From Alphaproteobacteria bacterium (GTDB lineage Bacteria > Pseudomonadota > Alphaproteobacteria > Micropepsales > Micropepsaceae): DNA of 43,439 nt. The stretch is taken from assembly GCA_020852655.1 (NCBI GenBank), contig JADZAI010000111.1, positions 1 to 43,439 of the forward strand, given 5' to 3'. Positions 7,889-16,650 of the stretch are shown here, piece after piece (position 1 is the stretch's first letter; every line of letters starts with the position of its first letter). Under the pieces are notes generated by a model. It was given only the letters and a program-made list of their open reading frames with translations, made no database searches and was not told where the DNA came from. The position numbers and the translations under genes are program-made.

Positions 7889-10800
7889 TTGCAGAAGATC
7901 CTCATCGCCAATCGCGGCGAGATCGCCGTTCGTATTGCCCGTGCCGCCGCAGATCTCGGCATCGCGACCGTCGCCATCCACCCTGCCGATGACGCCGGCT
8001 CGCTGCATGTCGGCGCCGCCGACGAGGCGGTGCAGATTCCCGGCGCCGGAGCGCGCGCCTATCTCGACATCGCCGCCGTCGTGGCCGCGGCCCGGCAGGC
8101 GGACTGCGATGCCGTGCATCCGGGCTACGGCTTCCTCAGCGAGAATGCCGCCTTCGCCCGCGCCGCGGCCGAGGCTGGGCTGAGCTTCATCGGCCCCGCG
8201 CCCGAGACGCTCGACCTGTTCGGCGACAAGGCGCGCGCCCGGGCGCTGGCGCGCGAGCAGGACGTGGCGCTGCTGCCGGGCAGCTCCGGCGCCGTGACGC
8301 TGGACGAAGCGCAGAGCTTCCTCGCCGCGCAGGGCGCGATCATGATCAAGGCGATCGCCGGCGGCGGCGGGCGCGGCATGCGGGCGGTCGCCGACCCGGC
8401 TGAGCTGGAACAGGCCTATACGCGCTGTCGATCGGAAGCGCAGGCGGCGTTCGGACTGAGCGACGTCTATGTCGAACGCTTCATCGCGCGCGCCCGCCAC
8501 ATCGAGGTGCAGATCGTCGGCGACGGGCATGACGTCATCGCGCTCGGCGAACGCGAATGCTCGCTCCAGCGGCGCAATCAGAAGATCGTGGAGCTGGCGC
8601 CCAGCCCCTTCATCAGCGAAACGCTGCGGGCCCGGCTGATCGGCGACGCGGTACGCCTCGCCAAGGCCACGCACTACAAGGGCCTCGGTACGTTCGAATT
8701 CCTGATCGACGCCGACGCGCCCGACACCTATGCCTTCATGGAGGCCAATGCCCGCGTGCAGGTGGAGCACACGGTAACGGAGGAGGTGACGGGCGTCGAC
8801 CTTGTGCAGGCGCAGATCGCCATCGCCGGGGGCCGGCGTCTCGCCGAGCTGAACCTCGATCCGGCGAATCCGCCGCGCACGCGTGGTCATGCGATCCAGG
8901 TGCGCATCAATGCCGAAACGCTCCAGGAGGACGGCGCAACCCGCCCCTCGGGCGGCACGCTCACGCGTTTCGACCCGCCTTCAGGCCCCGGCATCCGCAT
9001 CGATTCCGGTGTCGTTGCCGGCTCGGCCATCAATCCCGCCTATGACTCGCTGATCGCCAAGCTGATCGTCCATGCGCCCGGCTCGTTCGCCGCCGCGATG
9101 AGCCGGCTGAGGCGCGCCCTCGACGAATTCCACATCACCGGCGCCCCGACCAACCTCGCCGTCCAGCGCAATCTCGCGGCGCGGGCGGAATTCGTGAGCG
9201 GCGCCGTCGACACGCGGTTCATCGAACGCCATGCCGCCGCACTGGCGCGGCCCCATCCCGGGCGGCGCGAGATGGTGACCGCGCTCGACGCGGCGACCCA
9301 CAGCGAAACCCATGTGGCGGTCCCGCCGGGCCTCACGGCGCTGCCGGCGCCGATGGCCGGGGTGCTGGTCTCCTATGAGGTGGCCGAGGGCGAGGAAATC
9401 TGGGTCGGCAAAACCATCGCGATCCTGGAAGCGATGAAGATGGAGCACGTCATCACCGCGACCCATGCCGGCGTCGTGCAGCAGCTCGTCGCGCCGCCGC
9501 GCGCCGCGCTGGGGGAAGGCGCGCCCCTGATCTTTCTCGCGGAAGCCGATGTCGTGGCCGCCGCTTCGGAAGAGACCCGTGCGGTCGATCTCGATGCCAT
9601 CCGCCCCGATCTCGCCGAGGTGCGGGCGCGCGAGGCCTTCCTGCTCGACGCCAATCGGCCCGAGGCCGTCGCCCGGCGCCGCGGCCGCGGCCAGCGCATG
9701 GCGCGCGCGAATATCGAAGACCTCGTCGATCCCGGCAGCTTCGTAGAATATGGCGGCTTCGCCATCGCGGCGCAGCGGAAGCGCCGTGGCCTCGACGATC
9801 TCATCAGGAACACGCCGACCGACGGCATCATCACCGGCTTCGCCTCGGTGAATGGCAGATATTTCGCGCCCGAGCGCGCCCGCACCGCGGTCCTCTCCTA
9901 TGACGCGAGCGTGCTGGCGGGCACGCAAGGGCACTATAATCACGCCAAGACCGATCGCCTGCTGGAACAGGCCGCGGCATGGGAAACGCCGGTCGTTTTC
10001 TATTGCGAAGGCGGCGGCGGGCGCCCTGGCGACACCGACTTCCCCGGGGTTGCGGGGCTCGACGTCCCCACCTTCGCGACCTTCGCCGGCATGTCGGGCC
10101 AGCAGCCGCTGGTCGGCATCACCGCGGGCTTCTGCTTCGCCGGCAACGCCGCGATCCTCGGCTGCTGCGATGTCATCATCGCGACCGAGGACTGCAATAT
10201 CGGCATGGGCGGCCCGGCGATGATCGAAGGCGGCGGCCTCGGCGTCCACGCACCGAAGGATGTCGGCCCCGCCCATATCCAGCGGGCCAACGGCGTCATC
10301 GACGTTTCGGTGAAGGACGAGGCCGAGGCGACGCGCATGGCGCGCAAATATCTCGCCTTCTTCCAGGGCTCTCTGAAGGACTGGACGGCGGCCGACCAGC
10401 GCCGCCTCCGCCACATCATCCCCGAGAACCGTCTGCGCATCTACGAGATGCGCGACGTGATCGACCTGCTGGTGGATGTCGATTCGGCGATCGAGCTCCG
10501 GCACGATTTCGGCAAGCCGGTCATCACCATGCTGGCGCGCATCGAGGGCCGCCCGTTCGGCCTGCTCGCCAACGATCCCAAATATCTTTCCGGCGCCGTC
10601 GATGCCGATGCGGCCGACAAGGCGGCGCGCTTCATGCGCCTGTGCGAAGCGCACGGCCTGCCCATCCTCTCCCTCGTCGATACGCCCGGCTTCATGGTGG
10701 GCCTCGAGGTCGAGGCGAAGGCGCAGGTGCGTCACGTCTGCCGCATGATGCTGGCCGGCGCCTCACTGACCGTGCCCTTCGTCTCGGTCACCATCCGCAA

Positions 10801-11152
10801 GGGCTACGGCCTCGGCGCGCAGGGCATGACGGCGGGGGGCTTCCACGCGCCGCTCTTCAACTTCTCCTGGCCGTCGGGCGAGTTCGGCGGCATGGGCCTC
10901 GAAGGCGCGGTGAAGCTGGGCTTCAAGAAGGAGATGGACGCGATCGCCGACCTCGCCGAGCGCGAGGCCTATTACCAGCGCCAGGTCGCCGCCTCCTACG
11001 CCCGCGGCAAGGCCATCAACATGGCGCAGCACCTCGAAATCGACGGCGTCATCGACCCCGCCGACACGCGCCGCATCGTCGCCGAAACCTTCGCGGCCTT
11101 GCCGGCGCGGCGGCCGGGGACGAGCGTGCGGCGCTATATCGACGCGTGGTGA
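7889..11152 (+). CDS. Single-chain biotin-dependent acyl-CoA carboxylase (BC-BCCP-CT)
   Basis: A fused acyl-CoA carboxylase of about 1087 residues. Biotin carboxylase spans about 1-450 (KILIANRGEIAVRIARAA, ATP-grasp glycine loop IAGGGGRGM, EANARVQVEHTVTEEVTGVDL). A biotinyl domain follows with Lys517 in EAMKMEH. Both halves of the carboxyltransferase occupy about 560-1087 (GFASVNGRYF, CEGGGGRPGDTDF, then PILSLVDTPGFMVG and IRKGYGLGAQGM). It makes carboxybiotin from bicarbonate and ATP and passes the carboxyl to an acyl-CoA. Most bacteria split these parts over two or more chains; single-chain long-chain acyl-CoA carboxylases are known from mycobacteria and Rhodopseudomonas. TTG 7889 gives the family's usual N-terminus; GTG 7820 is an alternative. 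Substrate unknown. Confidence 0.9.
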   Translation: MQKILIANRGEIAVRIARAAADLGIATVAIHPADDAGSLHVGAADEAVQIPGAGARAYLDIAAVVAAARQADCDAVHPGYGFLSENAAFARAAAEAGLSFIGPAPETLDLFGDKARARALAREQDVALLPGSSGAVTLDEAQSFLAAQGAIMIKAIAGGGGRGMRAVADPAELEQAYTRCRSEAQAAFGLSDVYVERFIARARHIEVQIVGDGHDVIALGERECSLQRRNQKIVELAPSPFISETLRARLIGDAVRLAKATHYKGLGTFEFLIDADAPDTYAFMEANARVQVEHTVTEEVTGVDLVQAQIAIAGGRRLAELNLDPANPPRTRGHAIQVRINAETLQEDGATRPSGGTLTRFDPPSGPGIRIDSGVVAGSAINPAYDSLIAKLIVHAPGSFAAAMSRLRRALDEFHITGAPTNLAVQRNLAARAEFVSGAVDTRFIERHAAALARPHPGRREMVTALDAATHSETHVAVPPGLTALPAPMAGVLVSYEVAEGEEIWVGKTIAILEAMKMEHVITATHAGVVQQLVAPPRAALGEGAPLIFLAEADVVAAASEETRAVDLDAIRPDLAEVRAREAFLLDANRPEAVARRRGRGQRMARANIEDLVDPGSFVEYGGFAIAAQRKRRGLDDLIRNTPTDGIITGFASVNGRYFAPERARTAVLSYDASVLAGTQGHYNHAKTDRLLEQAAAWETPVVFYCEGGGGRPGDTDFPGVAGLDVPTFATFAGMSGQQPLVGITAGFCFAGNAAILGCCDVIIATEDCNIGMGGPAMIEGGGLGVHAPKDVGPAHIQRANGVIDVSVKDEAEATRMARKYLAFFQGSLKDWTAADQRRLRHIIPENRLRIYEMRDVIDLLVDVDSAIELRHDFGKPVITMLARIEGRPFGLLANDPKYLSGAVDADAADKAARFMRLCEAHGLPILSLVDTPGFMVGLEVEAKAQVRHVCRMMLAGASLTVPFVSVTIRKGYGLGAQGMTAGGFHAPLFNFSWPSGEFGGMGLEGAVKLGFKKEMDAIADLAEREAYYQRQVAASYARGKAINMAQHLEIDGVIDPADTRRIVAETFAALPARRPGTSVRRYIDAW

Positions 11153-11156
11153 GATC

Positions 11157-12395
11157 ATGACCGATATATCGACACCGCTCACCCTCCCCTGTGGCGTCAA
11201 GCTGAAGAATCGACTTGTGAAGGCGGCGCTCACCGAGGGCATCGCGGACACGATGAACCGGGTCGATCATCGGCTGATCAATCTCTACCGGCGCTGGGCG
11301 GCGGGTGGGTCGGGGTTGCTGATCACCGGGAATGTGCAGGTCGACCGGCGCTATCTGGAGCGGCCCGGCAACATGGTGATCGACGGCAATGGCGGCCTCG
11401 ACCAAATGCGGGCGCTGGCCGAGGCGGGCGCGGCGAACGGCACTGAGATGTGGATGCAGATCAATCATCCCGGCCGCCAGACGCCGATCTATCTGAATCC
11501 GCATCCGGTCGCGCCGTCGGATGTGGCGCTCGACATCGACGATTTCGGCGGCATCCATTTCGGCGCGCCGCGGGCGCTGACCGAAGCCGAGCTCGAGGAC
11601 ATCATAAGCCGGTTCGGCCATGTCGCCGAAGCAGCGGCGGCGAGCGGTTTCACCGGCGTGCAGATCCATTCTGCGCACGGCTATCTGCTGTCCCAATTCC
11701 TCTCGCCCAAGGCCAATCGCCGCACCGACAGATGGGGCGGCGCTTTGGAGAACCGGGCGCGGCTGCTGCTGGAGGTGGTGCGCGCCGCCCGCCGCGCGAT
11801 GGGGCCGAGGCGCGCGGTGGGCGTGAAGCTGAACTCATCGGATTTCCAGAAGGGCGGCTTCACGCATGAGGACTGCCTTCAGGTCGTGCGCTGGCTGGAC
11901 GCGGAAGGCATCGACCTCCTCGAAATCTCCGGCGGCAATTACGAACAGCCCTCGATGGGCGGCGCCCCGCCCGCGGCCGATGCGCTGCCGGTGAAGGAGA
12001 GTACGAAGAAACGCGAGGCCTATTTCCTCGCCTATGCCGAGAGCATGCAGGCGCTGGGCCTGAAAGTGCCGCTGATGGTGACCGGCGGCTTCCGCAGCCG
12101 CGCCGCGATGGATGCGGCGCTCGCCTCCGGCGCGGCGGACGCCATCGGTCTCGGCCGTCCTCTGTGCACGCAGACGGATTTCCCCAACCGTCTGCTCGAC
12201 GGAACGACACCGGTGTTTGACGGCGGCGAGCAACGCCTCAAGCCCGATACGGCGATCGGCTATTACTACATGAATCTCGCGCGCCTCGGCGACGACGCGC
12301 CGCTCTACGCGCCGGAGGAGTGCGATGCGGCGCATCGCGATCTTTTGGCGAACGAGCAGCGGATCGCCGCATCGTTGAAGGACCGGCGTCTGTAG
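11157..12395 (+). CDS. Old Yellow Enzyme-family FMN oxidoreductase
   Basis: A TIM-barrel ene-reductase-like flavoprotein of 412 residues. Diagnostic segments are the start LPCGVKLKNRLVKAALTEG, INHPGRQTP, the active-site region IHSAHGYLLSQFLSP with its His pair, the following NRRTDRWGGALENR, and MVTGGFRSRAAMDAAL near the FMN phosphate site. The C-terminal iron-sulfur and FAD domains of dienoyl-CoA reductases (FadH) are absent. About 40 extra residues follow the barrel. It starts 4 bp after the carboxylase stop, so the two are co-transcribed, suggesting reduction of an unsaturated acyl-CoA or related intermediate in the same pathway. Confidence 0.92.
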   Translation: MTDISTPLTLPCGVKLKNRLVKAALTEGIADTMNRVDHRLINLYRRWAAGGSGLLITGNVQVDRRYLERPGNMVIDGNGGLDQMRALAEAGAANGTEMWMQINHPGRQTPIYLNPHPVAPSDVALDIDDFGGIHFGAPRALTEAELEDIISRFGHVAEAAAASGFTGVQIHSAHGYLLSQFLSPKANRRTDRWGGALENRARLLLEVVRAARRAMGPRRAVGVKLNSSDFQKGGFTHEDCLQVVRWLDAEGIDLLEISGGNYEQPSMGGAPPAADALPVKESTKKREAYFLAYAESMQALGLKVPLMVTGGFRSRAAMDAALASGAADAIGLGRPLCTQTDFPNRLLDGTTPVFDGGEQRLKPDTAIGYYYMNLARLGDDAPLYAPEECDAAHRDLLANEQRIAASLKDRRL

Positions 12396-12404
12396 CCGCT
12401 GCGG

Positions 12405-13352
12405 TCACGCGAGGGCGCGGGCGAAGTCCTGCGCAAAGGTCCAGAAGCTGTCGAGCGCCGGGCGGCGGTCGCTGCGCTGAAGCCGCAGGAGGGCCAGCTC
12501 CGTCGTGACGTCGAGGCCCTCCACCCGGCGCGCGACCATCGCCTCGGTGTCCTGGCCATAGGCGAACCAGCCGAGCGAGACCGCCGGCAGGCGTGCGAGC
12601 GCGCCGTGGCGTTCGACCGAGATGGCGTTGCCCTCCGCCGGCACGTCGAGATCGACGCCGGCTTCGAGAAGGGGCAGCGAGATAGCGTCGATCAGCTCCG
12701 CGCCGTGATAGGCGCCGAGCATCGCGACGCGCGTGCCGGCCAACCGGTCGAGCGGGACGGGGTCGAGCGCGGCCAGCGGGCTTTCGCGCGGCACCAGCAG
12801 GCGCACCGGCCGGGCGAGGATGTCGAGCCGCTCGAAATCGCCGGGAAGGACGATCTCCGACAGCGCGTCGGTATCGGGTCCGGCGGCCTCGGCCGAGCGC
12901 GCGGCGAGGCCGATGACGATCGCGATGTCGAGTTCGCCGCGCCGCAGGCGGATGAATTGCTGGACCTGGGTGGGATTGTCCATGTGGAGGCGGATTTCGG
13001 GGTGCGCCGCGGCGAAGCGCTCGGTCAGCGCGGTGCGCTCAGGGATCAGCACCGTGTAGATCGCCGCGGCGAGGCGGAGTTCGGATTCGCGGATCTCGCG
13101 GGCCGCGCGGTTCAGCCGCGCCGCCTCCGCCACCATGCGCTGGGCGTCGGCAAGGAAGAGCCGGCCCTCGCGGGTCAGCGCGACATGCCGGCTGGTGCGC
13201 TCGAAGAGGGCAAAGCCGAGGCGGCGCTCCAGCTCGCGGAGCTGGGCTGACAGCGACGGCTGGGAGACATGCAGCCGCGCCGCCGCCCGGCTGAACGAAC
13301 GCTCGCGCGCCACGGCGACGAAATATTGCAGCGGGCGGGCCTGGAGATCCAA
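12405..13352 (-). CDS. LysR-family transcriptional regulator
   Basis: A LysR-type regulator of 315 residues with an N-terminal winged helix (LQYFVAVARERSFSRAAARLHVSQPSLSAQLRELE split over residues 8-42; LFERTSRHVALTREG) and a C-terminal two-lobed effector domain. It is transcribed divergently from the small membrane protein and linalool-dehydratase-like gene, the classical arrangement for a LysR regulator and its target operon. A LysR box sits just before its start. Its 3' end converges closely with the Old Yellow Enzyme gene. The effector is unknown. Confidence 0.93.
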   Translation of the reverse strand: MDLQARPLQYFVAVARERSFSRAAARLHVSQPSLSAQLRELERRLGFALFERTSRHVALTREGRLFLADAQRMVAEAARLNRAAREIRESELRLAAAIYTVLIPERTALTERFAAAHPEIRLHMDNPTQVQQFIRLRRGELDIAIVIGLAARSAEAAGPDTDALSEIVLPGDFERLDILARPVRLLVPRESPLAALDPVPLDRLAGTRVAMLGAYHGAELIDAISLPLLEAGVDLDVPAEGNAISVERHGALARLPAVSLGWFAYGQDTEAMVARRVEGLDVTTELALLRLQRSDRRPALDSFWTFAQDFARALA

Positions 13353-13361
13353 GGGCGGTCC

Positions 13362-13376
13362 ATAGGCATTGGCTAT
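13362..13376. promoter_or_regulatory. LysR-type binding box
   Basis: ATAGGCATTGGCTAT is a dyad (ATAG-N7-CTAT) that fits the T-N11-A rule of LysR-type sites exactly. It lies 10 bp before the lysR start, in the 111-bp gap to the divergent operon, so it could serve both autoregulation and control of the divergent genes. Confidence 0.6.
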
Positions 13377-13463
13377 CGATCAGCGAAGAACAATGTATTG
13401 GCTGCCGTGCCGTCAAGGCCGCATGCTGCCCTAAAGCCGCGGCACGGCGGCAGGTGAGGAAAC

Positions 13464-13787
13464 ATGGCCTGTTGCGCGTTCGCGGCCTTCATCATCAGCC
13501 AGATCATCCTGGGGCTCGATGCGCTGCGCGCGCGGCTGGGGCTTCGCGTGCCGGAGGCCGGCGCGCCCAATCCCAACGCGATGTGGCGTCTCGACGGGCC
13601 GCCGGCGGCGGTCGTCGCGCCGAGCCCGCTCTGGCGTATGGCCGTGCCGGTAACGATCGGCTCGGTGCTGGTGGGCCTGGTCGTCGGAATCGTCTTCGGC
13701 GGCGCCGACGGCAGCGGCCACATGTTCGCCTTCGACTTCATCTGCACCCGCGACGGACTTGTCCGCCTGGCCGGGATCGATCGCTGA
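13464..13787 (+). CDS. Small membrane protein upstream of the LinD-like gene
   Basis: A 107-residue protein with two likely membrane helices (CCAFAAFIISQIILGLDAL near the N-terminus and AVPVTIGSVLVGLVVGIVFGG near 65-85), separated by a Pro/Ala-rich loop. The tail ICTRDGLVRLAGID is hydrophilic. I know no family. GAGG stands 5 nt before the ATG. It ends 16 bp before the LinD-like gene, so the two form an operon behind the LysR box and the protein may be a membrane partner of that gene's product (inference). Confidence 0.72.
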   Translation: MACCAFAAFIISQIILGLDALRARLGLRVPEAGAPNPNAMWRLDGPPAAVVAPSPLWRMAVPVTIGSVLVGLVVGIVFGGADGSGHMFAFDFICTRDGLVRLAGIDR

Positions 13788-13803
13788 TTTTCGGGAGACG
13801 CCC

Positions 13804-15744
13804 ATGACCCTTGCCATAGACGACATCGCCGCCGGCGGCTGGGCCCGGCGCTCGCCCTTCCAGGCCGGCCGCACGATCGGACCGGTGACCGCTGCGCGCC
13901 AGCGGCGCACCGCGATCGTCTATGGCGCCTGCGCCCTCGCCGGCCTCGTGCCGTGGATCGCGGGCGGCAGCGCCTTCCTCAAGGCGGCGGGTCTCGGTCT
14001 CGCCTTTCCCGGCGCCGGCTTTATCGCAAGCGCGGGCCTGTGGGCGATCCTGATCGTGCCCTTCGTGCTGGCGCTGTTCGCACTGGCCCTCTTCGCCTGG
14101 TTCGGTTCGGGCATGGTGCTTGCGCCCTTCATCGTGTGGCTGGGCGCGGCGCTTGTCGCCGGCGCGACGGCGGGTGGCGAGTGGACGCCGGCACCCTATG
14201 TCGCCTTAGGCCTTGTCGCGGCGTTCGGCGGCTATGTCGCGTTCCGCGATGCGCGCCGGCGCACCGCAGCGGGCGCCCAGCGCCTGGCGCGCGATGCCTC
14301 GATGCATACCGCGGTGGCCCGGGCCGTCGAGCTCGCCGCGCCGGAGCCCGATGCGACGACACGCGAGCTTTCGGCCGACGACCTCGCCTCCGTCCGCTAT
14401 GTGCTCGACCGCGCGCTCCAGCCGGTCGAGGCGTTCGGCGGCTTCGATATCGTCGACCAGTTCCAGACTTCGTCGCTGCGCTATCAGATCAACAATTGCG
14501 GCTATCTGCTCGCCGAACTCCAGAAGACCTACCTGCCGAACTTCCACGGCTACCTGATGACGGCGCAGCAGAACCTCATCGGGAAATATCTCCAGAAGAA
14601 GGTGTGGTCCTACTGGGCCTACGAGACGAGCTGGGGCCATCTCAACTTCACCAACCACGATCCCGTGGCGCCGAAGGACAATATCATGCTGACCGGGTGG
14701 CTCGCCCTGCATGTCGGCATGTACATGAACGCCAACGGTGACACGCGCTATCTGGAGCCCGGCGCGCTGACCTTCCGCTGGAACGCCAAGCGCGCCTATG
14801 TGCACGACGCGCAGGATCTGGTGTCGTCGGTGGTCGCGAACTATGCGGTGCAGGCATTCTGCCTCTATCCCTGCGAGCCGAACTGGGACTACCCGATCTG
14901 CAATCATATCGGCCTCACGGGCCTCACCGCGATGGATACGGCGACCGGCACGCACCATGCCGCCGACCTGAAGGATCGCTGGCTGGAAGCGCTCGACACA
15001 GAGTTCACCGACGAGAGCGGCTCGATCATCGGCCTGCGCTCGACCCTGACCGGTTTCCGCTTCCCGTTCCCGGGCGGCGAGATCGGCTTTGCGACCTTCA
15101 TGGAAACGATCGAGCCCGAGCGGGCCTGGCGCATGTGGGCGATCGGGCGGCAGGAGCTGACCTATATCCTCGGCAAGACGAAGGGCGGCGAGCCGCGCCT
15201 GTCGCTCTCGGGCCGCGGCTTCGACTTCGGCAATTATCGCAGCGGCTTCGGCGGCGCCTATGCCTCGATCATGAGCGTGGCGCGCGAGTTCGGCGACGAT
15301 GAAATGGTGGCCGCAGCCCAGCGCGCACTCGACGAGGATTGCGGCCTGACGGTCGAAGGCGGCGTGCGGCGCTATGCGAAGATGTCGAACCTGTCGAACA
15401 TCAGCGCCGTGATGGGACGCATCCGCCGGCGCGGCGATTATCGCCGCACCGTCCTGGAAAAGGCGAGCGACGCCGCGTTGAACGGGCCCCTGCTGACCGA
15501 CGTCGCCTATCCCGACGTGCTGGTCGCCCGCGCCTGGTCGAACGGCGACGATCTGGAGCTGGTGCTTCACCCCGGCACCGCGAAACGTGCGCAGACGCTG
15601 ACGATCGCGCGGCTGAAGCCGGGCGCCACCTATGTCGTCAGCGGCGCCCGGGAAGCGATCGCGCACGCCGACGCCGCCGGCCGGATGACGCTGGCGGTGG
15701 AGCTCGATGGACGGACGGCGGTAACGCTGCGGCCCTCGGCCTGA
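13804..15744 (+). CDS. Membrane-anchored linalool dehydratase/isomerase-like protein
   Basis: A 646-residue protein. The N-terminal ~150 residues hold about four or five hydrophobic helices; the remainder (about 190-570) resembles linalool dehydratase-isomerase (LinD) of Castellaniella. Shared blocks are KKVWSYW, then DP-x4-K-x-NIM, a G-x2-RY-type turn, and CEPNWDYPICN, where Cys357 and Cys366 have the same spacing as LinD Cys171 and Cys180. Cys232 (INNCGY) matches the position of LinD Cys48. The position of LinD His129 (M-x3-H) appears as Trp299 (M-x3-W). LinD adds or removes water at a tertiary allylic alcohol. The comparison is from memory, and activity on linalool is doubtful given the changed residue and added membrane region. 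The start follows GGGAG. Confidence 0.75.
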   Translation: MTLAIDDIAAGGWARRSPFQAGRTIGPVTAARQRRTAIVYGACALAGLVPWIAGGSAFLKAAGLGLAFPGAGFIASAGLWAILIVPFVLALFALALFAWFGSGMVLAPFIVWLGAALVAGATAGGEWTPAPYVALGLVAAFGGYVAFRDARRRTAAGAQRLARDASMHTAVARAVELAAPEPDATTRELSADDLASVRYVLDRALQPVEAFGGFDIVDQFQTSSLRYQINNCGYLLAELQKTYLPNFHGYLMTAQQNLIGKYLQKKVWSYWAYETSWGHLNFTNHDPVAPKDNIMLTGWLALHVGMYMNANGDTRYLEPGALTFRWNAKRAYVHDAQDLVSSVVANYAVQAFCLYPCEPNWDYPICNHIGLTGLTAMDTATGTHHAADLKDRWLEALDTEFTDESGSIIGLRSTLTGFRFPFPGGEIGFATFMETIEPERAWRMWAIGRQELTYILGKTKGGEPRLSLSGRGFDFGNYRSGFGGAYASIMSVAREFGDDEMVAAAQRALDEDCGLTVEGGVRRYAKMSNLSNISAVMGRIRRRGDYRRTVLEKASDAALNGPLLTDVAYPDVLVARAWSNGDDLELVLHPGTAKRAQTLTIARLKPGATYVVSGAREAIAHADAAGRMTLAVELDGRTAVTLRPSA

Positions 15745-15763
15745 GCCGGGCACCAAGCCCGGC
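15745..15763. terminator. Possible bidirectional terminator hairpin
   Basis: GCCGGGC-ACCAA-GCCCGGC, a 7-bp stem with a 5-nt loop, starts right after the LinD-like stop and lies between two convergent genes. No U-run follows on either strand, so termination activity is uncertain. Confidence 0.4.
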
Positions 15764-15780
15764 ATCGGAGCGATCCGCGG

Positions 15781-16536
15781 TCAAAGGCCGGTGTCGCGCC
15801 GGAGCTGGCGCGCGCTCGCGGCCAGAAAGCCATGGTCGGTGCCGAGCAGGAACAGGCTCGCGCCGAGCCCCCGCCAACGCGCCGTCTCGGATATGTCGGG
15901 CATATACATTCCGACTGCTGGCCCCGCCGCCGTGACGCGGCGGGTGACGTCAGCCACCGCTTCCATCACGCGCGGCGCCTTCGCATCGGTCTCGCCCATC
16001 GCGACCGTCAGGTCGATGCGCCCGACGAATACGGCATCGATGCCCGGAACGGCCGCGATCGCATCCGTCTCGGGCAGCGCATCGACATCCTCGATCTGCA
16101 CGATGACGCTGGTGCTATCCGCCGTCTGGCGGATCAGGTCGCCGATCCCGGGCCCCGGATTTCCCCGCATCGCGCCGCCGAAGCCGCGCCCGCCCGGGCC
16201 GTAATAGGCCGACTTCGCCACTGCCGCGGCCTGCGCGGCCGAACGGACATGCGGCACCAGGATTCCGGCCGCGCCGCAATCGAGCGCGTTCAGCACCTCA
16301 TGCGGTGCCCCGGTCGGCAGGCGCACGATCGCCGGGATGCGCGCGGCATGCGCGGCGAGCAGACATGCGTTGAGCTCGCCCCGGCTGAAGGGCGCGTGCT
16401 CGCCGTCGAGGCAGATGCAGTCGAGCCCGCCCTGCGCCAGCGCCTCGACGACGCCCGGATGCGGCGTCTTCACGAACACGCCGAGCAGCGGCGCGCGCGC
16501 CCGCAGTTTGGCTTTGAAGTCGGCGGCTGGCGTCAT
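15781..16536 (-). CDS. HpcH/HpaI-family class II aldolase
   Basis: A TIM-barrel pyruvate aldolase-like protein of about 251 residues. The family core is clear: LDGEHAPFSRGEL with the catalytic His, AIVRLPTG with the Arg that binds pyruvate, VIVQIEDVDAL with a metal-binding Glu, and DAVFVGRIDLTVAMG with the metal-binding Asp. Members cleave or form 2-keto-3-deoxy acids such as 4-hydroxy-2-oxoheptanedioate or 2-dehydro-3-deoxyglucarate; the natural aldehyde cannot be told here. The start at 16536 (MTPAADF) is preceded by GGGGAGAT; a longer frame to 16581 lacks this support. Confidence 0.9.
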   Translation of the reverse strand: MTPAADFKAKLRARAPLLGVFVKTPHPGVVEALAQGGLDCICLDGEHAPFSRGELNACLLAAHAARIPAIVRLPTGAPHEVLNALDCGAAGILVPHVRSAAQAAAVAKSAYYGPGGRGFGGAMRGNPGPGIGDLIRQTADSTSVIVQIEDVDALPETDAIAAVPGIDAVFVGRIDLTVAMGETDAKAPRVMEAVADVTRRVTAAGPAVGMYMPDISETARWRGLGASLFLLGTDHGFLAASARQLRRDTGL

Positions 16537-16603
16537 GTGTATCTCCCCGTGCTCCCTAGCCGAATTTGCGCCGCCGGTCACACGCTTCCCTGCGCATAGC
16601 GAA

Positions 16604-16628
16604 ACGGGGCGACGCGAGGCCGCCCCGT
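16604..16628 (-). terminator. Candidate terminator of the beta-barrel gene
   Basis: An 8-bp stem ACGGGGCG / CGCCCCGT with a 9-nt loop lies 23 bp downstream of the outer-membrane protein stop and upstream of the aldolase start. On the minus strand it is followed by TTTCGC, so the U-run is short. Confidence 0.5.
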
Positions 16629-16650
16629 CTCAAGCGCAATGTCGCGCGGC

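Noticed and set aside
8981..10735. A 584-codon minus-strand frame inside the acyl-CoA carboxylase
   Set aside because: It lies wholly opposite a well-supported carboxylase with biotin and carboxyltransferase motifs; its composition is His/Arg/Gly-rich.
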